From positions 60,082,648 through 60,146,647 of the forward strand of contig OX104115.1 in NCBI GenBank assembly GCA_944474755.1: 64,000 nucleotides of DNA. Direction: 5' to 3'. The translations under genes and the position numbers were made by a program. Origin of the DNA: Limnoperna fortunei (taxonomy: Eukaryota > Mollusca > Bivalvia > Mytilida > Modiolidae). This document shows, in pieces, positions 36,401 through 47,057 of this stretch (its first letter is position 1; each line of letters opens with the position of its first letter). Below the pieces are notes generated by a model that saw nothing but the letters and a program-made list of their open reading frames with translations, was not told the origin of the DNA and made no database searches.

Positions 36401-37844
36401 CAAGTTGGCTGATAATAGTACTGACGATAACAAAAGATTTTGTGAATACTCGTTAAGCGTTAGATCATATTATTAGCAAAATGCATTACATTGTCTTAAA
36501 GGAGCAATATAGTTTTTCAAATTAAATATGTATTTTTAAAGTGTGCATATATATAAGAAAGCCATTATTGATTGTTTGTGTAAATATTTAAATCAAATTT
36601 CACTCAACTTTTTATAATTTTTCAGATATCGATTTTTACTGGGACAGGAAGGAAAAGCAGATTACTGCTCGAGAATCTGCCACAAGGAAAACGAGAGTCT
36701 TGTCAAGTATTATTAGAGCGGAGAATACTCTCAATCAAAGTGGGCAGCACAAACCGTGTTATCATAAGGTACTCTTAATTCTCGAATAGAAATACAGTGA
36801 ACATTTGTATTAAAGATTACTAATGGACAAATTTTAGTTGTAATGTTTAAACAAATTGTGGTGAATAGCACGTAAAACAAATTATGGGTGATAACTTTTA
36901 GAAATAATACCTGATCTTGTTGATAATTCTTCATTTTCCATTGACATGTAGCCGTACAGCAAGCAAGTAATCAATATCAAATGTAAACCAATTTTTATAA
37001 TCCTAGATATTAACCAAATTATAATCTTCAATAGGAAAATAATTCTAAAAAATCCAACTTTAGATTCCTGTTTTGAAGATTGTCCAGCAGAGTTTATTCG
37101 TGATAGTAATAGTTTTAAATCTTCTGCATTTACTGGTTGACCGGAATAGTTAAGATCAATTTGAACTCTCATGTTGTCTGAGTCTTCTTTTCCCAGTTTA
37201 CTAATTTGTTTTGCAATATTTGTTGCTGCTAACAATTCTGAAAGCTTTGGCAAAGCAGACTTGGCACTTTCAGTTATGGCAATTTCTGTAACGTGCAACA
37301 GTCTTATAAGATATCCTATACACCTAGTTTTATCAGGCGTATGGACTAGAAGGTGATAATTGTGGGCGAAGTAGTCATTACGAGTCTTTTGAACACCATC
37401 TAGAATTTGGGTTTCTATACTGAATTTATCACAGTTTCTAAATAGTGACAGGATTGCTCCAAGATCTCGAAAAGTACCATATCGCGCTGAATGAACATCC
37501 TTCAGATATACCTTACCAACTTCCTCAAACGACTAAGACCAATCAATAGAATCAATGTTTTTCCAGATACTGATTTGTCGAACATTTCGCTTGTGTTTTT
37601 CCAGTTCAGTTCTCCATGCGTTGCACGTAGAACACCAATTTGAGAAAGCGGAACCATATTTTCGACTACAGTTTTTAGTACATTTAGAACTACTGGGTAA
37701 TGTTTGCTGTATTTCGAGATGCAATATTTTTAGAGTACTTTCTACGTAATTCTGAAGTCCATCGATTGTTAGCGATATTGCCATTAAAACCGATAAATAG
37801 TTATCAAACTGTTCATAATTTTCTGTTGCTTTTTCCGTCGCCAT
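25483..37844 (-). CDS. HEPN-like / TM / STAND (NACHT-type) NTPase / ankyrin protein, two exons, one in-frame TAG
   Basis: Exons 37844-36911 and 27422-25483 join in phase 1 (GT-AG) to 957 codons plus stop. Residues 1-170 resemble the CXorf38/DUF4559 HEPN-like fold: paired cysteines C55/C59 and C71/C74, WRTELEKHKR, then DLGAILSLFRNCDKF and R155-NDYFA-H161, an R-x5-H nuclease-type motif. A membrane span (about 285-305) follows, then the P-loop GEPGYGKT (366-373), Walker B LVIDALDE (478-485), a winged-helix-like region and ankyrin repeats (from about 790). Known for such STAND proteins: NTP-driven oligomerisation that activates the N-terminal domain. Inferred: a membrane-tethered innate sensor. 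Odd: codon 104 is TAG where the paralogue has CAG, so as written the gene is interrupted. It is a recent null allele, a sequencing error or a readthrough case. Confidence 0.8.
28939..29011. repeat. Inverted repeat, 18-bp exact arms
   Basis: GGATTTGTCAGTCTTTTA (28950-28967) and TAAAAGACTGACAAATCC (28989-29006), with ATTATGG / CCATAAT outside. A related GACAAATCTCCATAAAAGAC lies just upstream at 28891. Confidence 0.85.
29220..30420 (+). mobile_element. Decayed reverse-transcriptase element (KRDDFNF / SNIP..P.YDVY family)
   Basis: Frameshifted RT: KERQHKYCETVCSQSCINQMWI, SMLDFLISIGIVTFRRGVFE, FDLFLYSYKN, SSSSFVDLHLEYDAIGNRRT, YDKRDDFNLIIRNF, CSNIPDSPEYDVY, KKRLVRSCNKFQYRYHCLVD. These match, in order, a reverse-transcriptase family common in bivalves and some other animals. 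I cannot fix the superfamily (Penelope-like or other non-LTR). A 3' tail of about 270 bp follows (30145-30420). It is paralogous to a solo tail at 1540-1880. Confidence 0.75.
30730..31870 (-). mobile_element. Decayed RTE-type LINE, 3' half of the reverse transcriptase
   Basis: Pieces in order on the minus strand: LWQTGECPTQWTQALIITLI and LQQCQNFRPIS (RT domain 1-2), then past a gap TWIQSIEMRRLSISYRYHK, EHLLTTVKMELVSYNHSV and SENREAWLTLVAKI. The last three are the typical RTE C-terminal ETW.....E, LL..VKRRKL, R..W..LV motifs. Several frame changes occur and a SINE fragment is inserted at 31302-31376. Confidence 0.75.
31302..31376 (+). mobile_element. SINE-like head fragment inserted in the RTE remnant
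   Basis: TTGATTGATTG followed by GGATGTTTGCTTTACGTCCAGCAAGCAG and the CAGCTATATTCAGG core. It is the same head as the longer copies at 8229 and 9543. Confidence 0.7.
33437..33610 (+). repeat. Imperfect tandem repeat of about 80 bp
   Basis: GACT(G/A)CAGGTGG occurs at 33437, 33519 and 33596, and CCTATTGCATA(A/T)CACCAT and CAGATTACAT recur in each unit. About 2.2 units. Confidence 0.7.
34986..35160 (+). mobile_element. Short interspersed element, weak diverged copy
   Basis: ACGTCAAGCGAATAATATTT, TAGCTATATTCAAGACGTCA and ACAATACATCAACGGGACAA resemble the head and middle of the TTGA-head family. The 3' end is not recognisable. Confidence 0.4.
35170..36880. other. Intronic sequence without recognised features
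   Basis: Part of the long HEPN-STAND intron; AT-rich with no coding or repeat signature that I can identify. Confidence 0.4.
36911..37844 (-). CDS. HEPN-STAND gene, exon 1 (HEPN-like domain and membrane span)
   Basis: The start ATG at 37844 opens MATEKATENYEQFDNYLSVL. The frame is open for 103 codons to TAG (37535-37533), then open again through IIKIGLHLILITCLLYGYM (hydrophobic span) to the donor GTATTA at 36910. Residues after the TAG contain the core HEPN-like helices and RNDYFAH, so a product stopping at the TAG would lack the catalytic-type motif. The 5' flank to about 37970 is also conserved in the paralogue (16480-16590). Confidence 0.8.
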
Positions 37845-37979
37845 GCCTGGTCACAGTAGAGATAGCAAATAAAATTAGCCTAAAGAAAAAATGTGAAATT
37901 TGTTTTTTAAATTTATAACAAAAAAAATTATTATAGTTTCAATAAAAAGTGTAGATTTAAAAACAATACATAATTCACG

Positions 37980-39595
37980 AAAATTAGAATTAAAAGTAAG
38001 TATTATATATAACTGAAAAAATTGCCATAATTGTGTACCATTGAATATTCGAGGTTCACACTACCTAAGTACTTTATAAATATTTGCAAATGCGAGAAAA
38101 TATATAAAAAGGCAAGTTTTCTTCCCGTTAAAATGAACAGCGATACTTAGTTTCCCACGATGGTTTAATCATAATTATCAGTAATTTTAAAGATAAAACA
38201 GGTTAACGTAAATATATCAAAGCAATTTTCGAGCTTCTTTATATCTAATTTCTGAACGAAATAAGAGAACAAATGTGTATTATAGATACAATTCAGATAT
38301 ATTTTTCCTAAATGATGTATACCAAAAAGCAATATTTACAACTTCAATGCATGAATGCAAAAATGGGTGTCTTTATCATATACCTGTTACCGGTGCAAAG
38401 GTTACTATAGTACGGATGACCGTTATAGACATTATTCGCATATATACTTTTGCAGACATTAAGGAAAAATATAAATACTTGCTGATATTTAGTTTATAAA
38501 TAACTGATAGAATAATTCGAACAAAATCATTAACATGGATATTTAAAATAACTATATTTATAATTGTTTTGAAAATTCAACGAAAATAAGTGTATAATTA
38601 GTTGAATTTAATTATCTGTTTAAGTTAGTCTATTGACTTTCAAAACCATTTGGATATAATCAATGAACTAAGCAATATTTGAGACCAGTTTATAAACTAT
38701 ATAAATTTAACCATTTGTTTTAATTAAAACTAGAAATATATTGTATTTGTTAATTCAGATATCATTGTGTGTGCATTTTATACTAAATCCTCTGTTTTTG
38801 CATTTTCGGGCCATGAAAACGTATCTTATGAACGAAGCTAAGTGTTTATGAGCACAGTACGCGAACAGAAATGAAAGGAACTGTCCTTACTTGAACACAA
38901 ATGAAAAAAATTTTGTTGGTGTTATAAAAGTTAATATTTTACTTTCAAAGCTTATTACAGAAAAGGGAGGATTACTATCCTTTACAAAAGAATCTGTAAA
39001 TTTTGGATACTTAAGTTTTTGAAACATCCTAACAGAGAATAGTAGGCAATCAAGCACATGGGATTGTATATTTTTATGTATACTTACCTTTGTGATAATT
39101 TGTAATGATAATTATATAACTGAGTTGAAAAATGTAGATGTAATGTATACTTATTTTAGTTATTCCGGTGATGTCATAATTTGTGGCGATTTAACAGTAG
39201 TTGTTTAAACAAGAACAAGCTGCCATCAAATGTACTTAAACCAAAGAGTTGTATAAGTTTGTTGAAAGGCATAACCTATTGTATGCCAGAGGTAAAATTA
39301 AACATAATGGGCCGGCATATTATTTTATTTAAAAACAATCAATTATTGATTATGTATTGTTTGACGAAATTATTTATAAAAATCTAACGTACTATGATGA
39401 GAGGTCAATAAGAAGCACGTCTGATCATTTATCTATTTTAGTCGAAACTGACTTCAATCCTCACCAAGCACTGAAGCACTTAATAAAATAACAGCATGGC
39501 ACAGAATAATTAAAACGCAGATTAACAATTTTCAGAGCAAATTTAATAATCCTGTTAATACTTTTATCTAATCTGTAGTGAACTAAACATTGACG
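37980..39595. other. No gene recognised upstream of the HEPN-STAND gene
   Basis: The first 130 bp 5' of the ATG are shared with the pseudogene and probably include the 5' UTR. Beyond that only chance frames (38275-38499, 39181-39387) are present and no clear promoter could be picked. Confidence 0.4.
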
Positions 39596-39599
39596 ACAC

Positions 39600-41950
39600 A
39601 TACATTATATGTGTGAAAATAATTCACGAAGTGACTAGTGAAACCATAACTAAATGCGTATTTAGTCCTCACACAAAGCCATATTGGACGCCTGAAGTTA
39701 CATCTCCCCATGGCAACAAACTCAAACGTCGAAATGAGTGGAGAGCAGAAAACCGTTGGATGCAGTTTGAGTCTTATCGAAAGTGCCGACTTAAGACGTG
39801 TTCAGGAGGCTGCTTGTGAACAATCTTGATTTGAATGAAGCGGCAAAGGGTGATTTAATATTTAAGACTCTTCTGGCGCCCACTTAAGCACTGACAAAAA
39901 AGAAAATAAGTTTATATCCCGAAATTATCAACCGAAATGAACGGTATAATACCATAGTCAAAAGCCAAATGCTTTGTCGATAGCTACTGTAATCTCTACA
40001 AAAAGCGATTCGGACTCTGATTACAAAGTATTCGTTTAGCAGAATTTCTCAGATATTGCTTAAACCAACAATTGTGAACTTCCCAGGTGGTGTAATTACC
40101 GTACTAGCAATAAGTAAAGCATTAGTCAAATGAAACTAAGAAAAGCTGCTGGTCATGACAAAGTACAGAATGAACATTTACGATATTGTGGCGATCCGCT
40201 TTCTTCTAGTATACTAATAGAGTTGTCAACAGGAATGTGTATCTACACGCTGGAAGTAAGGCTTAATCGTTCTAATATACTAAGGAAGTGATAAATGTCG
40301 AACTGATCCAGTAATCTACTTACCTGTCAGCCTTTTGTCATGCATCTTTAAGTCCTTTGAGACAATCGGAAAGTCGCGTCTGCAATCTCACTAAGAATTT
40401 CTTACTTCTATAACAGAATCTTTAAACTTACACGAAACATTTATCATAGAAACTTAGAAATAGGAAGCAAAGTGTTCGTAGCTTTTTGGATTCTAAAAAG
40501 CTTTTGATACTGTACGGCGCCTAGACCTTATCTATAAATTGTTTAATTTAGGGGTTAGAGGTAAGGTATATACCAAATGATAAGCAACATTTACTTCTTT
40601 TGTTGTCTATCCCATCCAATCTATGTTTTGTCTGCTTGTAATTGAGTACGACAGGGAGGTGTCCTATACGGTCTTTGCATAATGTTTTACTTAAATGATC
40701 TGTTATCAGAGATAAACACAGAAAACAGTAATCCCGGAGTACTAGTATATAATATTGATAGTTGTTGTCCTACACTTGCAAAAGACATTTAGTTTCTCAG
40801 CACTGCTGGTTGGTTTGCAGTAAATACTGAACTTATGTTTTGTTTGTTTGTTTGAATGATGTTTAACGCCAGTTTCAGCAATTTTTCAGCTATTTCACGG
40901 CGTCCAGTTTTTATTGGTTAGGAAGCCGGAGTACCCGGAGAGAACCCCGGTCCTTCGGTAGGAAAACTGGAAATCCTTGTCAAATAAGATTGGAGTCGAG
41001 TAAACCCTGCCCGCTGTGAGACTCGAAGCCTCAACGTAAGTGTTAACAGACCACGTGATCAATGGAAGACGAACTACCTTAACCACTCGGCCACCGAGGC
41101 CCTGGACTTATGTGTAAATTATGCTTTCAAGCAGCGGTTTTGATTTAGCTCGATCAAGTCAGCTGTTCTACAATTCCGTTTTATTAGCAGAGCAACATCC
41201 GTTGATTTCCAGTGGAATATAAATAATAAAGTTAGGGATACTTATGTTCACTTAGGTACCTTGCTGAAGTTTTAGTTTAAATCGAATGAACGAACAATGA
41301 ATGCGTGAACACGTGCGTTATTGCACGATTGTATAAATCAGTAGTATTAGCATTAGCTGTGTATGGATACGAGCTATGGTCCAGTATTAAACGTGAAAAT
41401 GAAGCTCATTTAAACATTTCATAGCCAAATGGATTCCAAATGTCAAAGCAAGTACCAGATTTGATATAAATATCAACTGCTGACTTTTTAGTGACTTCAA
41501 ATTTCCGAATAAAGTAGCATGTAAAACAATTCTGTTAGTACGATCCAAACATAAAACTGGCTATGTCGTATGAACACTAACCAAGAAAGGTTAAAAAATA
41601 ATTAGTTGAAGGTTTTCCATTCTGGAAATTGGAGTCTTCATTTATTGACAGAAGGAATTATTACCTTGTTAAAAATTAATTACTGAAAACTCTAACAGTA
41701 ACCTGAGAAGTTGTATTATTTGTCAAAAATATAACAACAATTTTTATGTTCATGATTGCTGCAACTGCAGAGGAACGTTTCCGTTACAAGTTATGTTGTG
41801 GAACTTTACAATAGACAATTACTGTGTTATTTTGTAGAACTAAATGCATATGACGAAGAGAAAATATTCCAAATACAGACGTATACGGGTTTTAAAACTG
41901 TGCCACAAAAAATGTTGTGCATGCGTGGCTGAGTATAGTAGATTGCTGCG
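39600..41950 (+). mobile_element. Decayed LINE with reverse transcriptase remnants, split by a SINE
   Basis: Order along the plus strand: KPYWTPEVTSPHGNKLKRRN (linker before RT), KLRKAAGHDKVQNEHLRYCG (RT domain 1), RQGGVLYGLCIMFYLNDLLS (RT domain 4), then VLALAVYGYELWSSIKREN (late RT). The frame changes many times. The element is interrupted at 40838-41105 by a SINE with a 7-bp duplication. The clade is not certain. Confidence 0.7.
40838..41105 (-). mobile_element. tRNA-related SINE inserted in the LINE, with target duplication
   Basis: The minus-strand head GGGCCTCGGTGGCCGAGTGG resembles a Leu/Ser tRNA A box, and CTTCGAGTCTCAC is a B-box-like block about 50 nt on. The body carries TACCCGGAGAGAACCCC (on the plus strand) and a tail of TGTTTGTTT type repeats. 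ACTTATG flanks both sides (40831-40837, 41106-41112). Confidence 0.8.
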
Positions 41951-42378
41951 GTGTTGTGCTGAAACACGAAATACCTAGATACCCTTTTCCTTTTTATCTG
42001 AAACTCTATGACCTTTGAAAGTGTTCATTAAGGTCAAAGTCGAACACAGCGATATGTCGGGCTCGAATTCACGAGCATTGTGTACTTTATAGCCTGTCTA
42101 TCTATTTCGGTATTAATTGGATATCATACCGTTTAGTGTATATTTCTTTGAAGTGTATTTATTACTCGTGTACATATGCGCAGATACAATGTTCGTGGTG
42201 TACTCGAACCAGTAAAAACTTAAAGAAGTCTGATTTTCAAATTCCTTTATTCAAATACATAATGATTTATTTCGTTTTTTGATGTGAAAACCTTATACAA
42301 TTCGATAGAATAAACGAAAACCCTGCCATGCACGCTGGAGAAACCATGCTTCAGTGTTACTCACTAGCTGAATATATG

Positions 42379-42447
42379 TATTGGCCCTGGTATTGATTCC
42401 AGATTGCCTGTATAGGTCCCGAGACCCGTAGGGTCCAGGGCCAATAC
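42379..42447. repeat. Short inverted repeat, 13-bp arms
   Basis: GTATTGGCCCTGG and CCAGGGCCAATAC are exact inverses, in a locally GC-richer patch with TCCCGAGACCCGTAGGG in the loop. Confidence 0.75.
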
Positions 42448-42649
42448 GGCTGACCGATAATCGATAAAAAGCCAATACAGACGCCAGTTTCTAACAATTT
42501 TATTTAAATAAAGCACAATTCGTATGGCTAGCCTGTATGAACAGTCCGTATGACTAGCCAGTCTAACATATGCTGGAAGGAGTCACGAAATAGCTTTTTG
42601 GTCCAGAAGACCAGAGGTGAGATCGTATCGGGTAATACAACTTTCCGTA

Positions 42650-44040
42650 TGTCCCTGTGGTCCGAACGATAAAAAGTTATTTACCTTTTATATTAGTACA
42701 GTGATCAAATATTAATCAGCCCTATATTAATTAGGGCCGATTTTACATATTATTTATTAATATATGTTCTATGATAAAAAAACGATTTACGTTTAACCAT
42801 TACTAACGATGTACGAACGATGCACTTACGTCGTGCAAACTATAAATGCCCGATGTACAAACGAGAACATCGTTAACTTATGTTAGCACGCAAATTTGCA
42901 AATAAAATCGTGCAACATTTGGGGAAAGCTTTTGAAAAGGAGTCGATTTGTGTATTTGCTTTAGAAACCATAAACTTTAACAGTGTATTGCCTAAAATTT
43001 CCGTTTTCTTTTTACAGAGACACCGAAACTGCCAAACACAGTTATATTTGTATATACTATAAACTATACTTACAACTGCCCACTGGACATATATCGAATA
43101 ATTTTTCTCGAATACATGTCAACTTTGTACGTTAGTACGAAACGGCGCACTCGATTCAGTTTCATTCGATAAAGTGTCCGTTACTTGTTCTATGGCACTT
43201 TGCCCCTCTATGGTATGATTTAAGAGTCAATTTAGACAATCAAAAATAAACACCTTTAAAATTTAGAGTTTGTCTGTAGAACAACAGGGGTTAAAGTTTA
43301 GTTACAAGACAATGCTACAATCTATATCTGTAAATGTATTTGGGTCCGTAGAAATAACGCAAAATACTAGTTAATACAATATCAGGAGAAAGGTGCACTA
43401 AAAACATGAAGGATAACAGTGATAATTTCAAAGAAAAATGCATCAATATAATTTGTACCAATTTTGGGGGTTTTTTTTGTAGTTTTAGAAATATTTGCAT
43501 TTTTATCGGCACGTGCAGATTTTAGGATTGTTTATTACCGGTCACCTGTATTACATTATATAATTACACAATATTAAAACTTGATCTAGATTAACGTTAA
43601 ACATCGAATGAAGCCGCCCAATGTTTAATACACGTGAACGTGAGTCGGGGTTATCTGTAACATAATTAACCACCTGTGTCCTTCTTTAAATCGGAAGCGC
43701 CCCGTGGACATCGGCAACTTTATTATATTTACTGAATTACCGGATATTTAAAAAATGGAAAATATTATTATAAAAATGTAGAAGATAATCAAATGTCCAA
43801 TAGAAGTTTTTTGTTGAATTCCAAACATTTTCATAAAATAACTTGACATTTAGAAAATTAATCGACCGGTGTAACAACAATAAAAATAATAATTACCAGG
43901 CGTTAAAACATTTGTAATCGTAAAGTGTGCGAGAGCACAATTTCGAAATAGAGATCTTTTTTTGGTTTAATTCCGAATATTTTCATAAAACAGATTAAAA
44001 TTTAATATTTTAATCGGCCGCTGTTAACAAATTACCAGGC
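42650..44040. other. No gene recognised
   Basis: AT-rich with chance frames (42880-43062, 43315-43512). Confidence 0.4.
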
Positions 44041-44055
44041 GTTGTGACAGTCGAA

Positions 44056-44264
44056 TTTTGTCTGATACAACGGAGGAAATGTTTGTGGCAGACATTTTTT
44101 GACTGATACAACGGTAACAGACGATGTTCGACTGAGTTATCTGAAAAAACGACTGCGATAGACATTTTTTGACTGATGCAACGTATACTCCGTTGTAACA
44201 GACAAATTTTGACTGCACCAACGGACAAAATGTCTGTGACGGACAAAATATGCCTGACACAACG
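44056..44264 (+). repeat. Minisatellite of GACA..TTTTGACTGATACAACGG units
   Basis: Five units: 44056-44073, 44091-44114, 44161-44183, 44201-44224, 44242-44264, with variable spacers of 17-47 nt. A looser gradation of GACTGCAA / CAGTCATTTT words runs to 44345. Minus-strand frames of 78 and 98 codons here are repeat artefacts. Confidence 0.75.
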
Positions 44265-44364
44265 CTTGCAGTCTTTTATAGCCATTTTGCAGTGATTTGC
44301 AGTCAATCTCAGTCAATGACAGACGAAAAACGACTGCAACTGGTATTTACAGTCATTTTTTAAG

Positions 44365-45912
44365 CCAGAAGTGAGACTAGGATTCAAAGTAAGCTTCTGA
44401 AAGTAATCAAAGCTATCTATACACATGTACAAATTGTGTTTTGGTCAAAAATTCATATACAGATTAAAAAAAAAATAATTTGGGGGTTATGCAAGGTGAA
44501 GTATTGTCGCCTATTTTGTTCTCAATGTATGTAAACGATTGTGATATGGAAGTTTTAATGAATTGTTGCCAACATGTTGAACTAAAGAATTTATCAGTTT
44601 TACCTATGTACGCCGATGATATGGTAATTTTTTTAGAAAGTGTAGTAGGGCTACAGGAAATGTTAAATTGACTCTATACAAATAAGTGGAAGTTATCTAT
44701 AAAATTTAATGAAAAGGAAAAGGTGGAATGATAAAGGATTGCAAACAATGGTTTTACGGAGATATAAAAATAGAAATAGTTGACAAGTTTGAATATCATG
44801 GTGCTCTTCAAACAGCAATGGTAAATTAAGTGTTACTCAAAAGCGTATCGCTGAGCAGGGCGGAAAATGTACGTTTGTTCTTTTAAAGAATGGTACAAAT
44901 TTTACTTTTAATCATACAACACTGTTGTCACTTTTTCATACTTATGTTAACAGTGTTATTAGTTATGGTTTCGAGGTATGGAGGCTGCCATAATGTCACT
45001 GATACTGAGAAGGTACATCTAGATTTTTGTAAACGAATTTCATGTGTAAAAACAAGTATGCCAAATGTTATGGTGTATTATGAATTTGACATATACCCTT
45101 TTGGGTGTGTATGGAAAACTACGTTTGTTTACATACTGTTTAAAGCTTTTAGACATGGATAATAGTGCGCAGTTGTTATGACTATTTGTATCAAGAAGCT
45201 GAAAAATACAAAAATGATAAAACGAATTGGATGTGTAATCTAATGTTAGACTTATGTAAACTAGGGCTTACTGATGGTTAAGTACGGAGTATTTTTGCCT
45301 GTAATTAAGGAGAGAGTTTTTGAGGTTTGCAAAACAAGAATTGGATTTTCTATGGACTGGTCCAGCAAATGTAATCTTTATAAGTATTAAGTGGCAACCT
45401 TTTGTTTACAACCGTTTTTAACTAAACCATTTTCTTCTTTGTAAAAAAGTATATCTGTAAACTTAGATGTCACATAACCCTGCTATTGAGCAGAGCAGAT
45501 ACGCAAATAGAGACCGAAATACACGTTTTTGCTAATATTGTCAAAATGATATTGAAGACGAATTTCGTTTTATTTCTACTGTCATTTATAGAAGAATTTC
45601 CGTTGTCAATTGATAAAACCACATTATTTACAAACCCATCGGCATGCAAACTTGTCCAGTTACTTAATACTAATAGTATCAGAGAATTGTGTAGACTTTG
45701 TAAATATATACAAGTGCTCTTAAAGTTAGAAATAATGTTGTTTAAACTTTTTGTCAATGTTTTTATTTGTAATTGAGAACTTCACTACATTGCTATGTTT
45801 TGTCTTGCATTTGTTTCATTTTTCAGCATAAATTGTTCGCACCTATTTCTTCATTTGCCTGTACCACACGTTCTACAACATTTTTAATAAAGAATTGAAA
45901 GAAAGAATTGAA
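44365..45912 (+). mobile_element. Decayed LINE: RT active-site region to 3' end
   Basis: IQSKLLKVIKAIYTHVQIVF, then GVMQGEVLSPILFSMYVND and LPMYADDMVIFL (the YADD catalytic motif intact). After stops come a late RT region and a C-terminal domain (45486-45776) with QIETEIHVF and LLNTNSIRELCRLCKYI, typical of LINE C-termini. It ends near AATAAAGAATTGAAAGAAAG. The 5' part is missing (5' truncation). Dead: several stops between 44671 and 45480. Confidence 0.8.
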
Positions 45913-46379
45913 TACACAAAAATATTAAACCCAATATCACCAATCTGCAAGCCTTTCACATCTTGTGAAATGTGAAAGTAAGTAATTAAATAAATATAAT
46001 TACCTGCATTAACTGTTGAAAAGTATTTTTATATTCTGTGTATGATAACATTGTTACAAGTAAAAATCCAATGAATAAGGACGCATCACTATGGATATCG
46101 GTTAAGTTCCCTCTAAAAATATTTGGATCCTTATTCTCTTCTTTTGCTGATGTTGTAGAATACAACTGTTCAAGTCTTGCGGATTATAATAAACCGTTGT
46201 TTTAAATAATGACAAGCTTGTTGTTTTGTTAAATTGTTTAGGCCCCATGTCTTTAAAGTAAGAAACAATGAAATATATGTCAAGTCAGGTCGCCATAAAG
46301 GCAATTCATCTTAAAATTATTAAAGTTGATCTTTTACATTAGACTTTTACGTGGATCTGGTTCAATCAATTTCATTTTG
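45913..46379. other. No gene recognised
   Basis: Between the LINE 3' end and the SINE. AT-rich; no signature. Confidence 0.4.
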
Positions 46380-46622
46380 GGGCCTCGGTGGTCGAGTGTT
46401 TTATGTAGTTTGTTTCGTATTGACCACAAGGTCTGTCAACACTGAGATTGAGGGTTCGAGTCTCACTGAAGGTAGTGTGTGCTCGATTCATATCTTAATT
46501 CACAAGGATTGCCAGTTTTTCCACCGAAGGCTGGAAGTTTTCTCTGGTACTCCGGCTTCCTCGCCTCCAAAAACCTGGATAGCTGAAAAATTGCTGAAGT
46601 TGGTGTTAAAATAACAAACAAA
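46380..46622 (+). mobile_element. tRNA-related SINE, plus-strand copy
   Basis: Head GGGGCCTCGGTGGTCGAGTG, then GAGGGTTCGAGTCTCACTG (B-box-like), the conserved body, and the tail GCTGAAAAATTGCTGAAGTT ending in AACAAACAAAC. Same family as 40838-41105. Confidence 0.8.
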
Positions 46623-46921
46623 CTTCACCCTTTAAGTATGCTGTGTATAGATCAGAGTAAAAAACTTTCAGGTAATAAAAGAGCCATTATAAACCATATG
46701 AACTTGAGAAAGTTATTCAACTTTGTTTCTTTTATTGATTTAATATTTCGAGTTTCTATAAACCGCATTGCCTAAGCATGTATAATGTGTTGCTATTGTT
46801 GTTTGTTAACATTTGTATAAAAATCTAGATTCTGTGTATAATGGTTTGACGTCATAGTTTCCTGATGTATGTATCTATTTGTTATATGTCCCTTTTTGTT
46901 TTCCTTCAGTTATTTAATAAC

Positions 46922-46926
<5 letters not shown>

Positions 46927-46987
<61 letters not shown>
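46927..46987 (+). repeat. (AT)n microsatellite, about 30 units
   Basis: Uninterrupted AT run leading directly into the left arm of the palindrome at 46987. Confidence 0.97.
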
Positions 46988-46990
<3 letters not shown>

Positions 46991-47057
46991 GTCTAAGTAT
47001 TGTGACAACCATACCATATATATATATTTTTATGGTTGTCACAATACTTAGACGTTT
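46987..47057. repeat. Perfect palindrome with 27-bp arms inside AT repeats
   Basis: 46987-47013 and 47031-47057 are exact reverse complements (27/27). The 17-nt loop is itself AT-rich, and AT runs flank both sides (46927-46986, 47059-47075), so the whole could extrude as a cruciform. Confidence 0.95.

Larger units (their letters stand above)
27423..36910 (-). other. 9.5-kb intron of the HEPN-STAND gene
   Basis: Bounded by GTATTA and ATCATTTCAG. It holds two decayed retroelements (29220-30420 plus strand, 30730-31870 minus strand), a SINE scrap, a palindrome at 28950 and an 80-bp tandem repeat at 33437. The stretches 27450-28880 and 31900-33400 show no gene or clear repeat. Confidence 0.75.

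Noticed and set aside
44010..44306. Frames of 78 and 98 codons, minus strand
   Set aside because: Produced by the minisatellite units.
46380..46470. Possible tRNA gene (A and B box like blocks)
   Set aside because: No complete cloverleaf or acceptor stem; the sequence continues into a SINE body and the same unit is dispersed.
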